Part shown: positions 1-10,067 of the stretch, piece by piece
Position numbering within the stretch: the first letter of the stretch is position 1
Layout: each line of letters begins with the position of its first letter
NCBI GenBank assembly: GCA_015501595.1
Contig: JADNRX010000416.1
Span: forward strand, 1 to 45,370
DNA length: 45,370 nt
Source of the DNA: Hymenopellis radicata
Taxonomy: Eukaryota > Basidiomycota > Agaricomycetes > Agaricales > Physalacriaceae
Direction: 5' to 3'
Made by a program: the position numbers and the translations under genes
Notes under the pieces: model-generated
The model's input: the letters and a program-made list of their open reading frames with translations, nothing else
Database searches by the model: none
What the model was told of the DNA's origin: nothing

Positions 1-620
1 GGGTGCGGTGGGAGAGTGGCTGGGGATGGGGATGGAGAGCAGGATACCCTAGTGCGGGAACGAGGACAGGCGAGGTCAAACAGACCGCGGATTGGGACAC
101 CTGAGTGTCAAAAACCCCAGGATACCCCGAGGAATAGGTAAATGGAGCCCCAGGAGAGAGCGAAATGCAGCCAGAATATTGCTAGAGGGGGAGATGATAG
201 GCTGGAGCCTCAGCGAGGCATCACGCGGGTCCGGAGACGCCTGGAATCAATTTCTAGACGTCTAAAACGGTGGCATACGCCAGGACGAGGCAGAGGAGCG
301 CCGAGAGAGAGCGAAATGCAGCTAGATTATGGCAAGAGGAGGAGATGGTGTCCTGGCACGCGAACGAGGACAGGCGCCGCCAATGGGGCAGCGAATTCGG
401 ATTCCTGGGTCTTGAAAACCCCAGGATACACGTCGTCTAGGAATCTGGAGCAGCAGGATGGGTAACAGATTAGGATGCAGGTCAGACTGCTCTAGCGCGG
501 AAACGTGGATTCGCGCCGCCAATCGGAGACCGGATTCAGACTCCTGGGTCTCGAAAACCCCAGGACAGCCAGCATCCAGCAATCTATAGAGCCAGGATGG
601 GTACTAGGAGAGTGCCGGAT
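1..620 (+). repeat. Satellite S150, block 1
   Basis: This is a degenerate tandem repeat. The anchor (consensus CTAGGCCTCTAAAACGG, here CTGAGTGTCA, CTAGACGTCT, CTGGGTCTTG and CTGGGTCTCG) starts at 101, 254, 405 and 544, giving steps of 153, 151 and 139 bp. Other recurring words are GAGAGAGCGAAATGCAGC and CCCCAGGATAC. Open frames here are short and shift from unit to unit, so I see no gene. The left edge is cut by the window. Confidence 0.75.
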
Positions 621-634
621 GAGGATCTGGTGCG

Positions 635-696
635 GAAATCCTACGCGCGTAGGATTTCTGCAAATGGTGTGCCTGGATCCACGAGCGTGGATCCAG
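635..696. repeat. Two adjacent perfect palindromes
   Basis: Positions 635-658 form an uninterrupted 24-bp palindrome around ACGCGCGT. Positions 673-682 and 687-696 form a 10-bp perfect stem (CTGGATCCAC / GTGGATCCAG) with a 4-nt loop. They sit where the S150 block ends and a non-tandem sequence begins. Their function is unknown; they could be transposon termini or cruciform-forming sites. Confidence 0.8.
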
Positions 697-945
697 CCGA
701 AGAATATTAGAGTGCTAGCAGTCACAGGTTATACCCGCTCAAGTTGTGGAGAAACGGGATCAGAATGTTGGGAGGACCAACGACGCCGAGGTGTAGAGGT
801 GAGTACTAACCAAGTCGCCAGCATCGTCGCATGCGCCCCACAGATACCCGTCAAGACAAGGACACATTATAAGCAAGAGCTGCTCAATTCGCCGAGAACC
901 GCATTCAGATTGCGTCAGAGAAGAAAGCGACGCAAGAGAAGACTA
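697..945. other. Unassigned spacer before MITE-1
   Basis: About 250 bp link the palindromes to MITE-1. I see no repeat unit, convincing reading frame or RNA gene here. A GTGAGT-like donor near 800 could be an intron remnant but has no matching exon that I recognise. Confidence 0.3.
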
Positions 946-1198
946 CTGTACCGTTTCGACCGTAAGTTCGCGGCATGTGACGCGTTATGCCGCGAACTTA
1001 CAGGAAATAAGTTCGTTTCCAGGCACAAGGCCCGGAATTACTATATTTGGATGCTCCCGCCGTAGGCGGGAGCGAAAATTTCCTTTTTGGGCCTTAGGCG
1101 CCCTTAAAAACAGGTCCGTGATGCGTTATCTTTTGGTCTAAGTTCGGTTCGCATGCCCGCGTGACGCGTTATGCGAACATGCGGTCGAAACCGTACAG
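946..1198. mobile_element. TA-flanked MITE (MITE-1), Tc1/mariner-like
   Basis: This 253-bp element is flanked by TA at 944-945 and 1199-1200. Its ends are inverted repeats: CTGTACCGTTTCGACCG on the left and the complement of CGGTCGAAACCGTACAG on the right, with one mismatch. Inside are further hairpins: GTTCGCGGCAT...ATGCCGCGAAC near the left end and CTCCCGCC-gta-GGCGGGAG in the middle. It encodes no protein. The TA duplication and terminal CTGTA match the element at 30690-30934, so they form one family. Assignment to Tc1/mariner rests only on the TA target. Confidence 0.8.
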
Positions 1199-1620
1199 TA
1201 TTGATAAAGGAAGACGGTCCGAGGTGCGTGGTCGTGGTAGACATGATTCGAAACAGGTTGACGAAAGCGGCACCCATAGACACCGATCACTGTCAGAATG
1301 AACCGAATCAACAAAAAAAGAATGGATTCCCGAAGTAAATGATGAGGAAGACATCGATCATATCCAAATCCGGCAAGTTGACACTTACCTTCTTACCACC
1401 ATCACCTTCATCCTCAAATCCGATTCTTTGTGTCAGCGACGCGTCGGGGCCTATGGCGCCACCAGAACCAACAACGACTCGACTTTTTTATCTCCTGGAA
1501 ACCCGTACAATGGAACCTTGTGAATTAGAGGAGCATGGATGGCCTCACCGGCTAGGCTTGGGTTTGTGAAAAAAATGTGTTTTTGCTGTCCTTTTCGCGC
1601 ATTTTTTTGACTGATTTGGT
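1199..1620. pseudogene. Decayed gene fragment, paralogous to 33716-33975
   Basis: Positions 1330-1620 align by eye with 33716-33975. Both share a block reading GACACTTACCTTCTTACC (complement: a GTAAG donor on the minus strand), then CAGCGACGCGTCG, then a GGCTTGG(A/G)TTT stretch running into a T-tract. No long frame is preserved and I cannot name the parent gene. It is most simply a copy of an exon/intron fragment spread with the surrounding repeats. Confidence 0.45.
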
Positions 1621-2574
1621 CTTAGATTCGCCTTGAATATGTGCTCAGACATGTACGTTTTCCTTCGGTGGTATTAACCTTCAGGCTGAGTTGACGTAGC
1701 ACATAAAGAGGGAGCGCGGTGGCGAACCACCGCCTTGAGGAGCCGTCTAAACATCTATCGCAGCTACCATGGAAACCGAGTTGTTCGATTCGAGCAGGCG
1801 TGGCTGTCCTTGCCACGTTACTTATTCTTCCTGAATTCCCTCACTGAATCATTCTCCCAGATTGCGTTCAACGCAGTGAACAGCGGCTTTTCAGCTGCTG
1901 CGTCCGCGATGCGGGCTTTTCACTGCTTGACTAGCGACGTCTTTTCAGTGTTTTGCGCCACACTGCAACTTTCGGCTCGGCTCGGCTCGACGCTTCTAGT
2001 TTTCAGTATCATCGTTTAACTACCCCAGCACCCGCGACATCCATGCCAGCCCCTCTCAACTTATCAAGAACCTTACAATTCCCACACACATCTACCGTAC
2101 CCGCCAAGCCTTCCGCTGAATACGGCCGGTATTCGCGATTTAGATCTGACGGAGGTCAGATTTATGGACGCTTCGGGACGTATTGATGTTGAATTGGTCG
2201 TTGGTACATTATTCTGGTTTCAGTCGTTTTCCAGACTAACGACTTGATGCAGTTCCTCAGCTACGGATAAGCTGAATTGCACCGGGGCGGTATGGCCACC
2301 GGATCGTGCTCCGCGCTGCTTTCTGTCGCATAACGACTTATTCAAGCCTCACTTCGATTGGAGTCTCGCGCTGCTCAGACGCATGGGCTTAGCGACGTCG
2401 CTGTCTTCGACTACTCCTTTTGACCCCATCTCCATCGAATTCCTGCCCCCGTGCTCACGCTGGAATCACAATCGCCTAGCACTCTTCACATTCGAAAAAT
2501 GTGTGCCGGACTCGCCAGACATGGCGCGACTTTGAGCGGGGGTCGGAGTTATGTAGAGACGTGGAGATATATGG
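1621..2574 (+). other. Degenerate K-unit region (+)
   Basis: It holds one hairpin-bearing K element at 1873-1926. A separate block at 2139-2200 begins GATTTAGATCTGACGG and resembles the GATCTGGAT-type block that precedes other K elements. A short inverted repeat ATCTGAC/GTCAGAT lies around 2144-2163. No complete gene is visible. Confidence 0.4.
1873..1926 (+). repeat. K hairpin element (three-way-junction motif)
   Basis: The outer stem GCAGTGA/TCACTGC encloses two inner stem-loops, the second being CCGC-gat-GCGG. Compared with the copy at 35110-35157, a T-A pair in the second inner stem has become C-G, a compensatory change. The stretch is also open in one frame that is similar in other copies (G-x-S-A-A-A-like), so selection for protein rather than structure cannot be excluded. 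Confidence 0.55.
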
Positions 2575-2691
2575 ATGGAGGAGATTACTGTCGACGAGCT
2601 CGTCGAACGAGAAGGCTGTAAGCGGTCTCATTACCGCACGGTGAGTACTTGCATTTGGGCGGTTTTCTTATCAAGCTAATGTACCTCTAAG
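2575..2691 (+). pseudogene. Exon fragment plus 51-nt intron-like segment
   Basis: Positions 2641-2691 look like a fungal intron: donor GTGAGT, a GCTAATG branch-like site and a CTAAG acceptor. The roughly 70 nt upstream are open in a frame rich in Glu, Asp and Arg. I could not identify the protein, and no continuation on either side is clear, so this is called a gene relic. Confidence 0.3.
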
Positions 2692-2974
2692 GTGTCGCCA
2701 CTTGTCTTCTTTATACTGTTTTCTCTTTGTGTATGGTTCAAGCCTCAAATATCATGGATTTCTTAAATCTGCGATGCCTTGAAACCAGTTTACGTTTTAG
2801 AAGGTTTGTTGGGCCTCATCCGACCGTACCGCTACAAAGCTGTCGGGAACGTTAAGATGACGAAAAAAACTGACTCAGGGCATATAATTGCGTTTCTTCT
2901 TCATCACGCTACGCATTGCACGCGGTGCGAAGGCTGAGCTCCGACGTTTTGGACACATTCCGATACAGCTAAGT
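2692..2974. other. Unassigned sequence
   Basis: I see no tandem repeat, reading frame or RNA gene here. It separates the intron-like relic from the start of the duplicated family A repeat. Confidence 0.3.
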
Positions 2975-3600
2975 TATCATTGAGTACAGAAAGTATCGAC
3001 ACGTGCGGATGATCCCATCAACAGCATTGAGTAGCTACACAGCAGAAGTCTAACATAGACTGAAGCCTATGTATGCACATCGTGTTGCTGCATCTATCCG
3101 GCGTTATAATGTTACAAAATTGATTCTGCCTACGCTAATTTAATAGCTAAGGTAATGCGTTCCTGATGGAATTTCAAGATACGTTGCCTTGTTCTTCTTC
3201 AATTCCTGGGCTAATGTATCGTGAACAGCGTCGCTTCCGTTCGCTGCACTCACAATGCGAGCTTTTGACTCCTTGGATAACGACGTCTGTCTTCAACTTT
3301 CGTCTCGAGACTCGCCCCACCAGGACGCCTTTACCGACGAGTCGTCAGCTATGTCGCTTCCTCCTCCAGTCAGGCGCGAATCCTGGTCTCTAAACCGTTT
3401 GATTCTGGCGCTATTCTTTGCTTGGCTGAACCGTCAGCAGCGTGAACCCGCCGAAGAATGAAGACTGGCATGTGGCCGGTGGAAATTCAAGAGCAGTGAA
3501 CGTGCTTTTTGCGCTACCCTTACGGGGCAAAATGCGTTCAATTTAGGTACTCATTAGGCATCAGAACGAGCCCGCCCTGGCCCAACAAAGCGGGTAATGA
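2975..3600 (+). repeat. Family A leader, copy 1
   Basis: This 0.6-kb non-tandem leader precedes the S148 satellite. Most of it (about 2975-3690) reappears inverted at 31046-31672, and its 3' half reappears directly at 36045-36390. It contains a weak K hairpin around 3219-3272. Frames are open for only 60-75 codons and are not shared by the other copies. Confidence 0.6.
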
Positions 3601-5690
3601 AACACAGAAGATCAGGCTCCTGGGCGAGTATTCCGGGAGCATGTCTTGGGAGACGTGTCTTAACGGCACGAGGCACAGTGAAATAGATTCAGGACGTTAG
3701 GCGGCAGTGGAATGCGCCCGAAAAGTACGCGAACGATGCAGGTTAGGCCGTTCAAGAAATCCAACCATCTAGCCAGTACTTCGGGCGCAGCTTGCTGAGG
3801 CGCTGTCCTACCAGCTAGGCGTTGTTGGCGTTCGATTACCACACTCAAATAGACTTAGATGGCGCCCGAGAACGACCGGAATCATAGTATTTAAGATATG
3901 CAGTAAGTCTGGCCTACTGGGCGATGAATCCAGAGGCAGTGCGCCAGGGACTGGTCCGCGGATTCTGAAAATAATCGAGCTACGTCCGGACAGTCAAGGA
4001 GTCTTGCATTGAGCCTGCATATGCCTCGAAAGCACAAGAGGTAGTGGACGAAAATATACGCCACACTTCTGGGCGAGTTATGGGGGGGCGCAGCTCCATG
4101 TCGTTGTCCCAGCCTTCCGGGGTGACTTGAGGTCGATTATGCGACTAAGGGGGGATCAAAACGAGGCCAGGATGAGCGCGAGAGATGCCGAATAAGACAT
4201 ATAAGAAATCTCACCTCTTCGGCGAGGACTGGCGGGGTAGTTCTCAAGGCCGACGTCCCAGCCTCTCGGGGTAACCTGCGTTCAATTTAAAGTGTAAAAC
4301 ACCATCAGACCGAAGGAAGAATAACAGGTCAGAGGAAGCCATGAGAACTTAGGGTCGGCGGCACTGACACAACCCGGGCGAGTGATTGCTGTGCATCTGC
4401 GCCACATGATGTAGCCGCCCCTCGAGACCACTTCTGTTCGCTTTTGTAACCAGCAGGGCGTCAGAACGAGCCCGCATATGACCCGAAGGATCCAGGATAC
4501 ACATTTGAGGAAATCTGCTCCCCGGGCGAGTATTTAAGGAGCAGATCTGCGACTCGTCATCCGAGCCTCCAGGAAGTAATTGCGTCGAGTTCAGGCATCA
4601 AATTCGCATACGAACGCGCCAAGAATCAGGCCGAAAGAGGAAGGATAAGTGGAGGAAGGAAATATGCTGTCTGGGTGAGTAAATTTGCGCCACACAGCGG
4701 GGTGATGTCGTAGCGTTCAGAAAGCAATTGCGTCATATGTAGGGACGGAATGCGCATTAGAACGCGCCCACGAACAAGCAGAACGAGGCAGGATAAGAGA
4801 TAGAGAAAATCCGCTCCCAGGCCAAGTATTTTGGGAGCAGATCTTCGCCTCGTTGTGCGAGCATCCCTACAATAATAACGCCGTCTTCAGGCATCAGATA
4901 CGCATCAGAACGGGCCCAGAATGGGACCGAAAGGAGCAGGATAAGTGGAAGGGAATGGGCTGCCTGGGCGAATAGATGTGCGCCACACAGCGTGGGTAGC
5001 GCCGTAGCCTTCAGGAAGCAAGTGCGTCGTCTGTACGTATAGAATTCGCATTAGAACGCGCGCACGAATGACCAGAAAGAGGTAGGATAAGACATAGAGA
5101 AAATCCGCTCCCAGGCCAAGTATTTTGGGAGCAGATCTTCGCCTCGTTGTGCGAGCATCCCTACAATAATAACGCCGTCTTCAGGCATCAGATACGCATC
5201 AGAACGGGCCCAGAATGGGACCGAAAGGAGCAGGATAAGTGGAAGGGAATGGGCTGCCTGGGCGAGTAGATGTGCGCCACACAGCGTGGGTAGCGCCGTA
5301 GCCTTCAGGAAGCAAGTGCGTCGTCTGTACGTATAGAATTCGCATTAGAACGCGCGCACGAATGACCAGAAAGAGGTAGGATAAGACATAGAGAAAATCC
5401 GCTCCCAGGCCAAGTATTTTGGGAGCAGATCTTCGCCCCGTTGTCCGAGCGTCCCAACGATAATGGCGTCTTCTTTAGGCATCGAATGTGCATATGAAAG
5501 CGCCCAGAAGGAGGCCGAAAGATGCAGGATAAGTGGGGGAAGGAAATATGCTGCCTGGGCGAGTAAAATTGTGCCACACAGCGGTATTGCGATTAGTCAC
5601 GAGTGCAAACCCTTCTGGTGACGTTGTAGGGTTCCGGAAGCAATTGCGTCGTGTTCAGAATGAAAATTCGCATTAGAACGGAGACAAGGA
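3600..5690 (+). repeat. Satellite S148, block A
   Basis: This is a degenerate tandem array. The anchor (CTGGGCGAGTA or its variant CAGGCCAAGTA) occurs at about 3621, 3770, 3918, 4070, 4219, 4375, 4523, 4672, 4819, 4965, 5113, 5259, 5407 and 5556. Most steps are 146-149 bp and the extremes are 152 and 156. Each unit also has an AGAACG(C)GCCC block, an AGGATAAG block and a GTTCAGG(A/C) block. Two subtypes (CTGGGCGA and CAGGCCAA) alternate in the second half. I see no coding capacity. Confidence 0.85.
4801..5388 (+). repeat. Recent 294-bp dimer duplication inside S148
   Basis: Positions 4801-5094 and 5095-5388 are nearly identical by eye. Each contains one CAGGCCAA-type and one CTGGGCGA-type monomer. 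The remaining units are far more diverged, so this two-monomer step is the latest amplification in the block. Confidence 0.75.
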
Positions 5691-5781
5691 CGCTGCCACG
5701 TGGAACAGCGCTAAGGCGGTGACACCGGTGTCAGGTCCTTAGCGCTATAGCGGTGATAACGGTGTTATGGGTCGCAGCGTC
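5689..5781. repeat. 93-nt branched inverted repeat (TWJ-93), copy 1
   Basis: The outer stem GACGCTGC (5689-5696) pairs with GCAGCGTC (5774-5781). Inside, AGCGCTAAGG pairs with CCTTAGCGCT around a second palindrome TGACACCGGTGTCA, followed by a small stem ATAAC-ggt-GTTAT. The design is a three-way junction. The copy at 37880-37972 differs by one base, in an unpaired position. It lies immediately after the last S148 unit. It may be a folded-DNA transposon end or a structured RNA; nothing shows transcription. Confidence 0.7.
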
Positions 5782-6412
5782 ACGGGGCTAAGTCCGTCCG
5801 AGCTGCACATTAAATCGCATGAGATCGCCCTGAGACACGCCTGGAATGGCGGCGTATGATACTTGGAAGTGAACTCTGGCGAGTAATACGCGGATTACTC
5901 TCCTGGTTGTTGTCCCGTGTTCCCGTGGCTACTGGCGTTCATTTTCAGTAGTATTTTCGATTCAGAACGAGCCCGGATACAAGGCAAACAATGCAGAATA
6001 CAACACGGAGGAAATCTGTCTCCTACGTCACCCGGGCACTCCCCTAGTACCCATCCTGGCTCTACCGATTGCTGTATGCTGGCTGTCCTGGGGGTTTCGA
6101 CACCCAGGAGTCCGAATTCGGTGCCCGATAGGCGGCGCAAATCCACGTTCCCGTGGTACGACGTCCTGGTCCTCATTCCCTTACTCAGACACTCTCCTAC
6201 CTATCCTGGCTCTACAGATTGCTGTATGCTGGTTCTCCTGGGATTTTCGACACCAAGGAGTCCGAATCAGGTGTCCGATTGGTCCGATTGGCGGCACGAA
6301 TCCACGTTCTCGCGGTAGAGCAGTCTGAGCTGCATCTGATACCCTCCCAATCTCCTACCCATCCTGCTGCTACAGATTCCTGGATGACGTGTTTCCTGGG
6401 GTTTTCGACACT
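5782..6412 (-). repeat. Spacer and reversed S150 block
   Basis: From about 6000 the sequence is the reverse complement of S150. A TTTCGACAC anchor recurs at about 6091, 6239 and 6397 (steps of about 148 and 158 bp). The stretch around 6040-6080 is the complement of 560-615. Positions 5782-6000 are a spacer with no recognisable gene. The block stops abruptly at 6413, where the duplicated segment begins. Confidence 0.6.
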
Positions 6413-6507
6413 GTGTTTCCAACAGCGACAAACATTCGGTAGCGGCACCGGGGCGGGCTGAGACGAAAGTCGAAGTGTGGTCTGAATGGTCGGAAGGAAG
6501 TCGTTAG

Positions 6508-6568
6508 CTCAGGGTGAAATGCGTGCAGGCAAAACACGGCGTCAGAAGCGCCGCTGCTCACTGCATCG
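6508..6568 (-). repeat. K hairpin element (reverse, decayed)
   Basis: On the minus strand this reads GCAGTGAGCAGCGGCG and onward, preceded by a GTACGG donor-like site and a block equivalent to GATCTGGAT at about 6680. The GGCG/CGCC inner stem remains, but the second stem and the 3' outer arm are degraded. Confidence 0.45.
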
Positions 6569-8139
6569 AACGTGATATCATGGCCCTGGAATAACGATTC
6601 AGCGCAAGAATTCAGAGAACAAGATACCGTACCTGGACAACTGCACCGCCCACACGCCGAAGGCCACCAGATCCACATCGGGGCGCATCTGGTGCAGAAG
6701 AATCGAATGCTGCCGCGATTTGACGGCCATAAGCGGAGGACCTAACGAAAAGCTATCACACCGAAGTTGTCGCAAGTCAGCGTTCGTCCCAGATGTCGAC
6801 TAGTGTCATTCTTGGAGTCCTTCGTGGGAGGCAGCGCAGGCGCCTCGCGCCATCTAAAGGTACGTTATAAGATGGTAAATATGACGAATAAATCACCAAA
6901 ACATACCGTGTTTGATAGCTGAATACATAAGATCTTCATAATGAAAACGAATCAGAAGCAGTAGATCCAAATGAGCTGAAAAGACACACCTTTTCGCCTA
7001 GACCAAAAGCCGGTCCGGCGAGGACAACCGACGCTGCACTAGAATCAACGCATGGGGGTTTTGTTGACTTTCATACAATGGCGGTGACGAAGCCACCGCC
7101 GCCAGTCTGAAGGTGCTGTCTTCATCAATCATCGTGAAATTGACAGTGCCGACAACAGAAAGCTCACGCATTCAAGAGACGTCAAGCAAGCAAATCTATG
7201 ATCAAAATAAGCCCAAGAAGATGAAAAAAACGATGACACAAACATACTTTGTGCCTGAACTCCAAGCCTGGCCGACGAGGCCGTCCATGTTGCTCTATTA
7301 CCCAAGGTTCCGTTCATCGCTTTTTTTAGTTCAAATAGAAGCCAAGTCTTTGTCAAATTCTGGAGGCGCCGAAGGCACCAACACGTTCGTGTCTGAAAGG
7401 AATCAGTTTTGCAGATGGAGGACGTGATGGGAGGAAGCAAAGCGAGTTGCCCGATTGGGATCACCGATCTACGTGTTCCTCCTCTTCCCATCACGTCGTG
7501 CTGCTACCATCTCCACGAATGGACCCTCCTCGTCTTGGAAATTCGGCTCCTTTTGCTATTTGACGATATCTGTGGATCCTCGTTTGTTAGTCCTTTCGGG
7601 GATGATGCGGAATACGACAACACACCTATGGCTGTCTCCTCTGTGTATCTTTCAACTCTCTCGGCGTCGTCCCCCGCGGAAATATTACCCCAGTTCTGGA
7701 TGACTTGAGCATCCCTCGCTCGTTGTGTGTCCTCCTCTTGATGACGTTGGCGACTGGCATGTAGAAAATGTAGCCGTGAAAGTGGTGTAGGAGCTCAATA
7801 CGCACCTTGTCGTGTCTTCTCCATATTCCGACACGGAATCTCGACGACTTCAGCTGGTATGACTCTTGGGAGTGTCAGAGCTCTGCAGATTATCTGGACC
7901 ACTTCACGCACCTTTCTCGACTTCTTTGGTGTTCCAGCCTTTCTAAGCGTAGATCTCGATAAATTGAGCGGGTGTCGCGGTTTCCGGAGCTCGACATGTC
8001 AAGATACGGACTATCCATACGTTCGAATTGCTTGCCTTGGCGCCTTCTTCAAGTCGGAAACCCGATGACTGCCCAAGACTTCAGCAGGAGGAACTGGGAC
8101 AGTGCGAGGGAGAACTTACCAACGGCGAGGCTATTCAAC

Positions 8140-8460
8140 TTGGAGGTCGAAACATGCTGAGAAGATGAATCTTTACCAGATGAGCGGGATGGAGAGGAGA
8201 ACGAGCTTACCGCGACACTTTGCGGTGAAGGTGACAGTAAGTGGGAGAGTCGGAATGAGGAATCCAAACTGACCGTTGCGCAGAGAGCGAATTCCGGTCC
8301 CCGCCGGAGGACTCTTTCCGTGTGTATGCCCTCTCTGGCCCCCGATCGTTGCTTTGACTAACGCTATATTCAGGAACCCGTCTTTAAGGTATTCCGTGGC
8401 GCACTTTCTTGCAATTTCGGTGCCGCAACTCAAAGGCAGTATGGACCGCAGGTTCATCTA
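8140..8460 (-). pseudogene. Minus-strand multi-exon gene relic
   Basis: On the minus strand the frame from 8457 is open and includes CGTEIARKCATEYLKDGF-like sequence. It runs to a GTAAG donor at about 8212, a segment ending in TTCTCAG at about 8158, a 37-nt exon-like piece and another GTAAGT donor at about 8121. This spacing is typical of small fungal introns. The protein is not one I recognise. The duplicate at about 41090-41404 keeps the same signals but has a shifted frame, so neither copy looks functional. Confidence 0.35.
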
Positions 8461-8550
8461 CCAGTGGAAAGTACTTCTTTCAGCATATTTCTTTGCGGGT
8501 TTGAATGCTCATTCGAGAGTAGATAATGGCCTCAGACATCCCTGAAGCTT

Positions 8551-8602
8551 GTGAGTTTTCCTTTCGCGGTACCATCGATATTTGAACTGATTGAACATAA
8601 AG
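8551..8602 (+). other. Conserved 52-nt intron-like segment
   Basis: It starts with donor GTGAG, has a CTGAT branch-like site and ends ACATAAAG. Segments of exactly the same length, flanked by the same CATCCCTGAAG or CGTCCCTGAAG exon-like word, occur at 41498-41549 and 34016-34067. The exon upstream here contains in-frame stops. Confidence 0.45.
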
Positions 8603-8786
8603 TAAGCACACTTCAAGCACCAATCTCTCTTCGTTCAGTCTCGACGCGTCAGCGCCTCTAGTATCTGTAGATTGACATGGCCATGATTAGCCGAAGACTA
8701 GGCGCAAGGGCTTTCGTACAAAGGTAGTCTTACGTTATATAATCCATCCCATATAGTGCCTTGCCCATTACCATGTCTCCGGGCAA

Positions 8787-9194
8787 ATGCTGAATTCTGT
8801 TCTCTCGGGTGAGATCAAGCGTGACGATAGAATGAATGTGTCTCAGATTGCCCAGCGCAAAGGTTCTTTGACTCGCCCTGCATTCCCCGCTCGGGGGTCA
8901 CCATTTAGCCAGTGTTCTCCTCGTTGGGGTGGCGGCAGCGGCAGCCGTTTGCCATTCTCAGAGGGTCAACTCCTCATCGTCCCCATCCGCTTCCTGCGTT
9001 CTTCCGTTTTCGAGGTCGTAGACACGTTCAATGTGCGACTTTGCATTGCTCCGCCCAACCCAATATGTTGTTCCTTTTCGTGCAAGTGTGGAGTGGATGT
9101 AAGAATGATGACGCGTACCATTACTGTTCTGTCTCCTCGTTCGAGTCACACACATTTTCGTGTCAAATTGCTATATTTCGTACGAAGATCGTAG
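8787..9194 (+). pseudogene. 135-codon frame shared by both duplicates, doubtful
   Basis: This open frame starts at ATG. It is kept in the duplicate at 41734-42138, where the only obvious length difference is a 3-bp, frame-preserving deletion near 9053. No signal peptide or domain that I know is visible, and the composition (Ser, Arg, Cys, Pro-rich) is like random translation. One in-phase indel is weak support. It is listed because the frame survives in both copies; it may be non-coding. Confidence 0.2.
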
Positions 9195-9616
9195 AGCGCA
9201 GATGAAAGATAGCGAATTCTATTCCAAGAATATGTTACCGCTGTCGACACGTAGCCTCGTACTGCCTGCTTAGAAGCGGACTTATGACCTAAATCGAAAT
9301 GGGAAATGGATCCCCAACCTCACACAATCATGCCGCCAGACGTCCTCTCTCTGCTGAGTATAATCCTTTGACGCGTCTTTCCTGTTATTGATGGGCACAG
9401 AAAGTTGTCGGCGCCACTGCGTACTACCCTGCAAAAAAGAACGAAACACTCGTCCACAACTAATTTAATGCTTTCGAGAGAGGAGAAAGCAGGAATATTG
9501 TACATATACGTGAATGAACAAATTCATTGCTACCACAAATTAATTACAATCGTACTCGTGCTACGTCTAGCAACTAATGACAGCGTGACCTCTACGATGA
9601 GGTCGCGATCCCTCGA

Positions 9617-9967
9617 CTACGTCCCTATAGAAGCTCGCACATTCATGTAGAAGATCATATCAGTAAGTAAAGTGGGAAGTGAGAGATTATCGCCCAAGTC
9701 GTATCCGTCATCCAGACGTCGCGTCCCCTGTATGTGAGGCGGATTATGCACTGTCTTGGTGCTCGCCAGTAGCACGTTCGGAGCGATAATCTCCTGCCCG
9801 TCCACGCGTCTGAACGCCGTAGCAAAGAGCCCAAACTCTCGCAGGATGTGGATGCGGCGGAGAGGGACTAGAGATGCCATGGTATTGGCGCGGTTGAATA
9901 TGAGGAGGAAGAAAGGGAAAATTCCGCGAAAGGCGACGCCGAGCATGACAGCATCAAGCTTGCGCAC
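9617..9967 (-). pseudogene. MscS-type mechanosensitive channel fragment, copy 1
   Basis: The 116-codon minus-strand frame contains REFGLFATAFRRVDGQEI (residues 43-60) followed by APNVLLASTKTVHN (62-75). This is the pattern of the MscS beta domain in fungal Msy1-like channels, where a (K/R)EFGLL...FRR.DGQE...PN..L block follows the pore helix. Family knowledge: these are membrane channels that open under osmotic stress and in fungi reside in internal membranes. Here only the centre of the domain remains. The transmembrane N-terminus, EF-hand region and C-terminal cytoplasmic part are missing. Relative to the copy at 42860-43171, internal deletions remove the expected RRS-x-S-M-W-E continuation and join unrelated sequence. 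It is a pseudogene carried by the duplicated block. Confidence 0.6.
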
Positions 9968-10067
9968 AGCAGATCCGGCGTCTTTGAGACTCCCAACGAG
10001 AGCCGTGCGCTCCCAGCGTGCGCGGCTTTACCCTCGTGAGGGTTCGAAAACGGGTCCATGAGACTCC
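9968..10067. other. Junction between duplicated block and S150
   Basis: A short stretch without recognisable features, ending where the S150 anchor (ATCTAAAATGG) appears. Confidence 0.3.

Larger units (their letters stand above)
6413..9933 (+). repeat. Segmental duplication, copy 1 (partner 39347-43118)
   Basis: A 3.5-kb segment is repeated in direct orientation about 32.9 kb downstream with few substitutions and several small indels. The left boundary is sharp at GTTTCCAACAGCGAC. The right part (9668-9933) is interrupted by deletions relative to the partner. It contains a reverse K unit, splice-signal-bearing gene relics on both strands and an MscS gene fragment. I saw no terminal inverted repeats or target duplication, so it may be a segmental duplication or a gene-capturing transposon such as a Helitron. 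Confidence 0.8.

Noticed and set aside
505..1065. 186-codon plus-strand frame at the start of the window
   Set aside because: It crosses S150 units, two palindromes and into MITE-1, which makes a single protein implausible.
3600..5690. CRISPR-like array
   Set aside because: Units are about 148 bp without short identical repeats separated by unique spacers, and the context is eukaryotic.
8787..9194. Conserved protein-coding gene in the duplicated block
   Set aside because: The frame survives in both copies with one 3-bp indel, but the copies are too similar for this to show selection, and no domain or proper composition supports it.
9617..9967. Functional mechanosensitive channel gene
   Set aside because: Only the middle of the MscS domain is present. 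Transmembrane helices and C-terminal domain are absent, and the frame runs into unrelated sequence.
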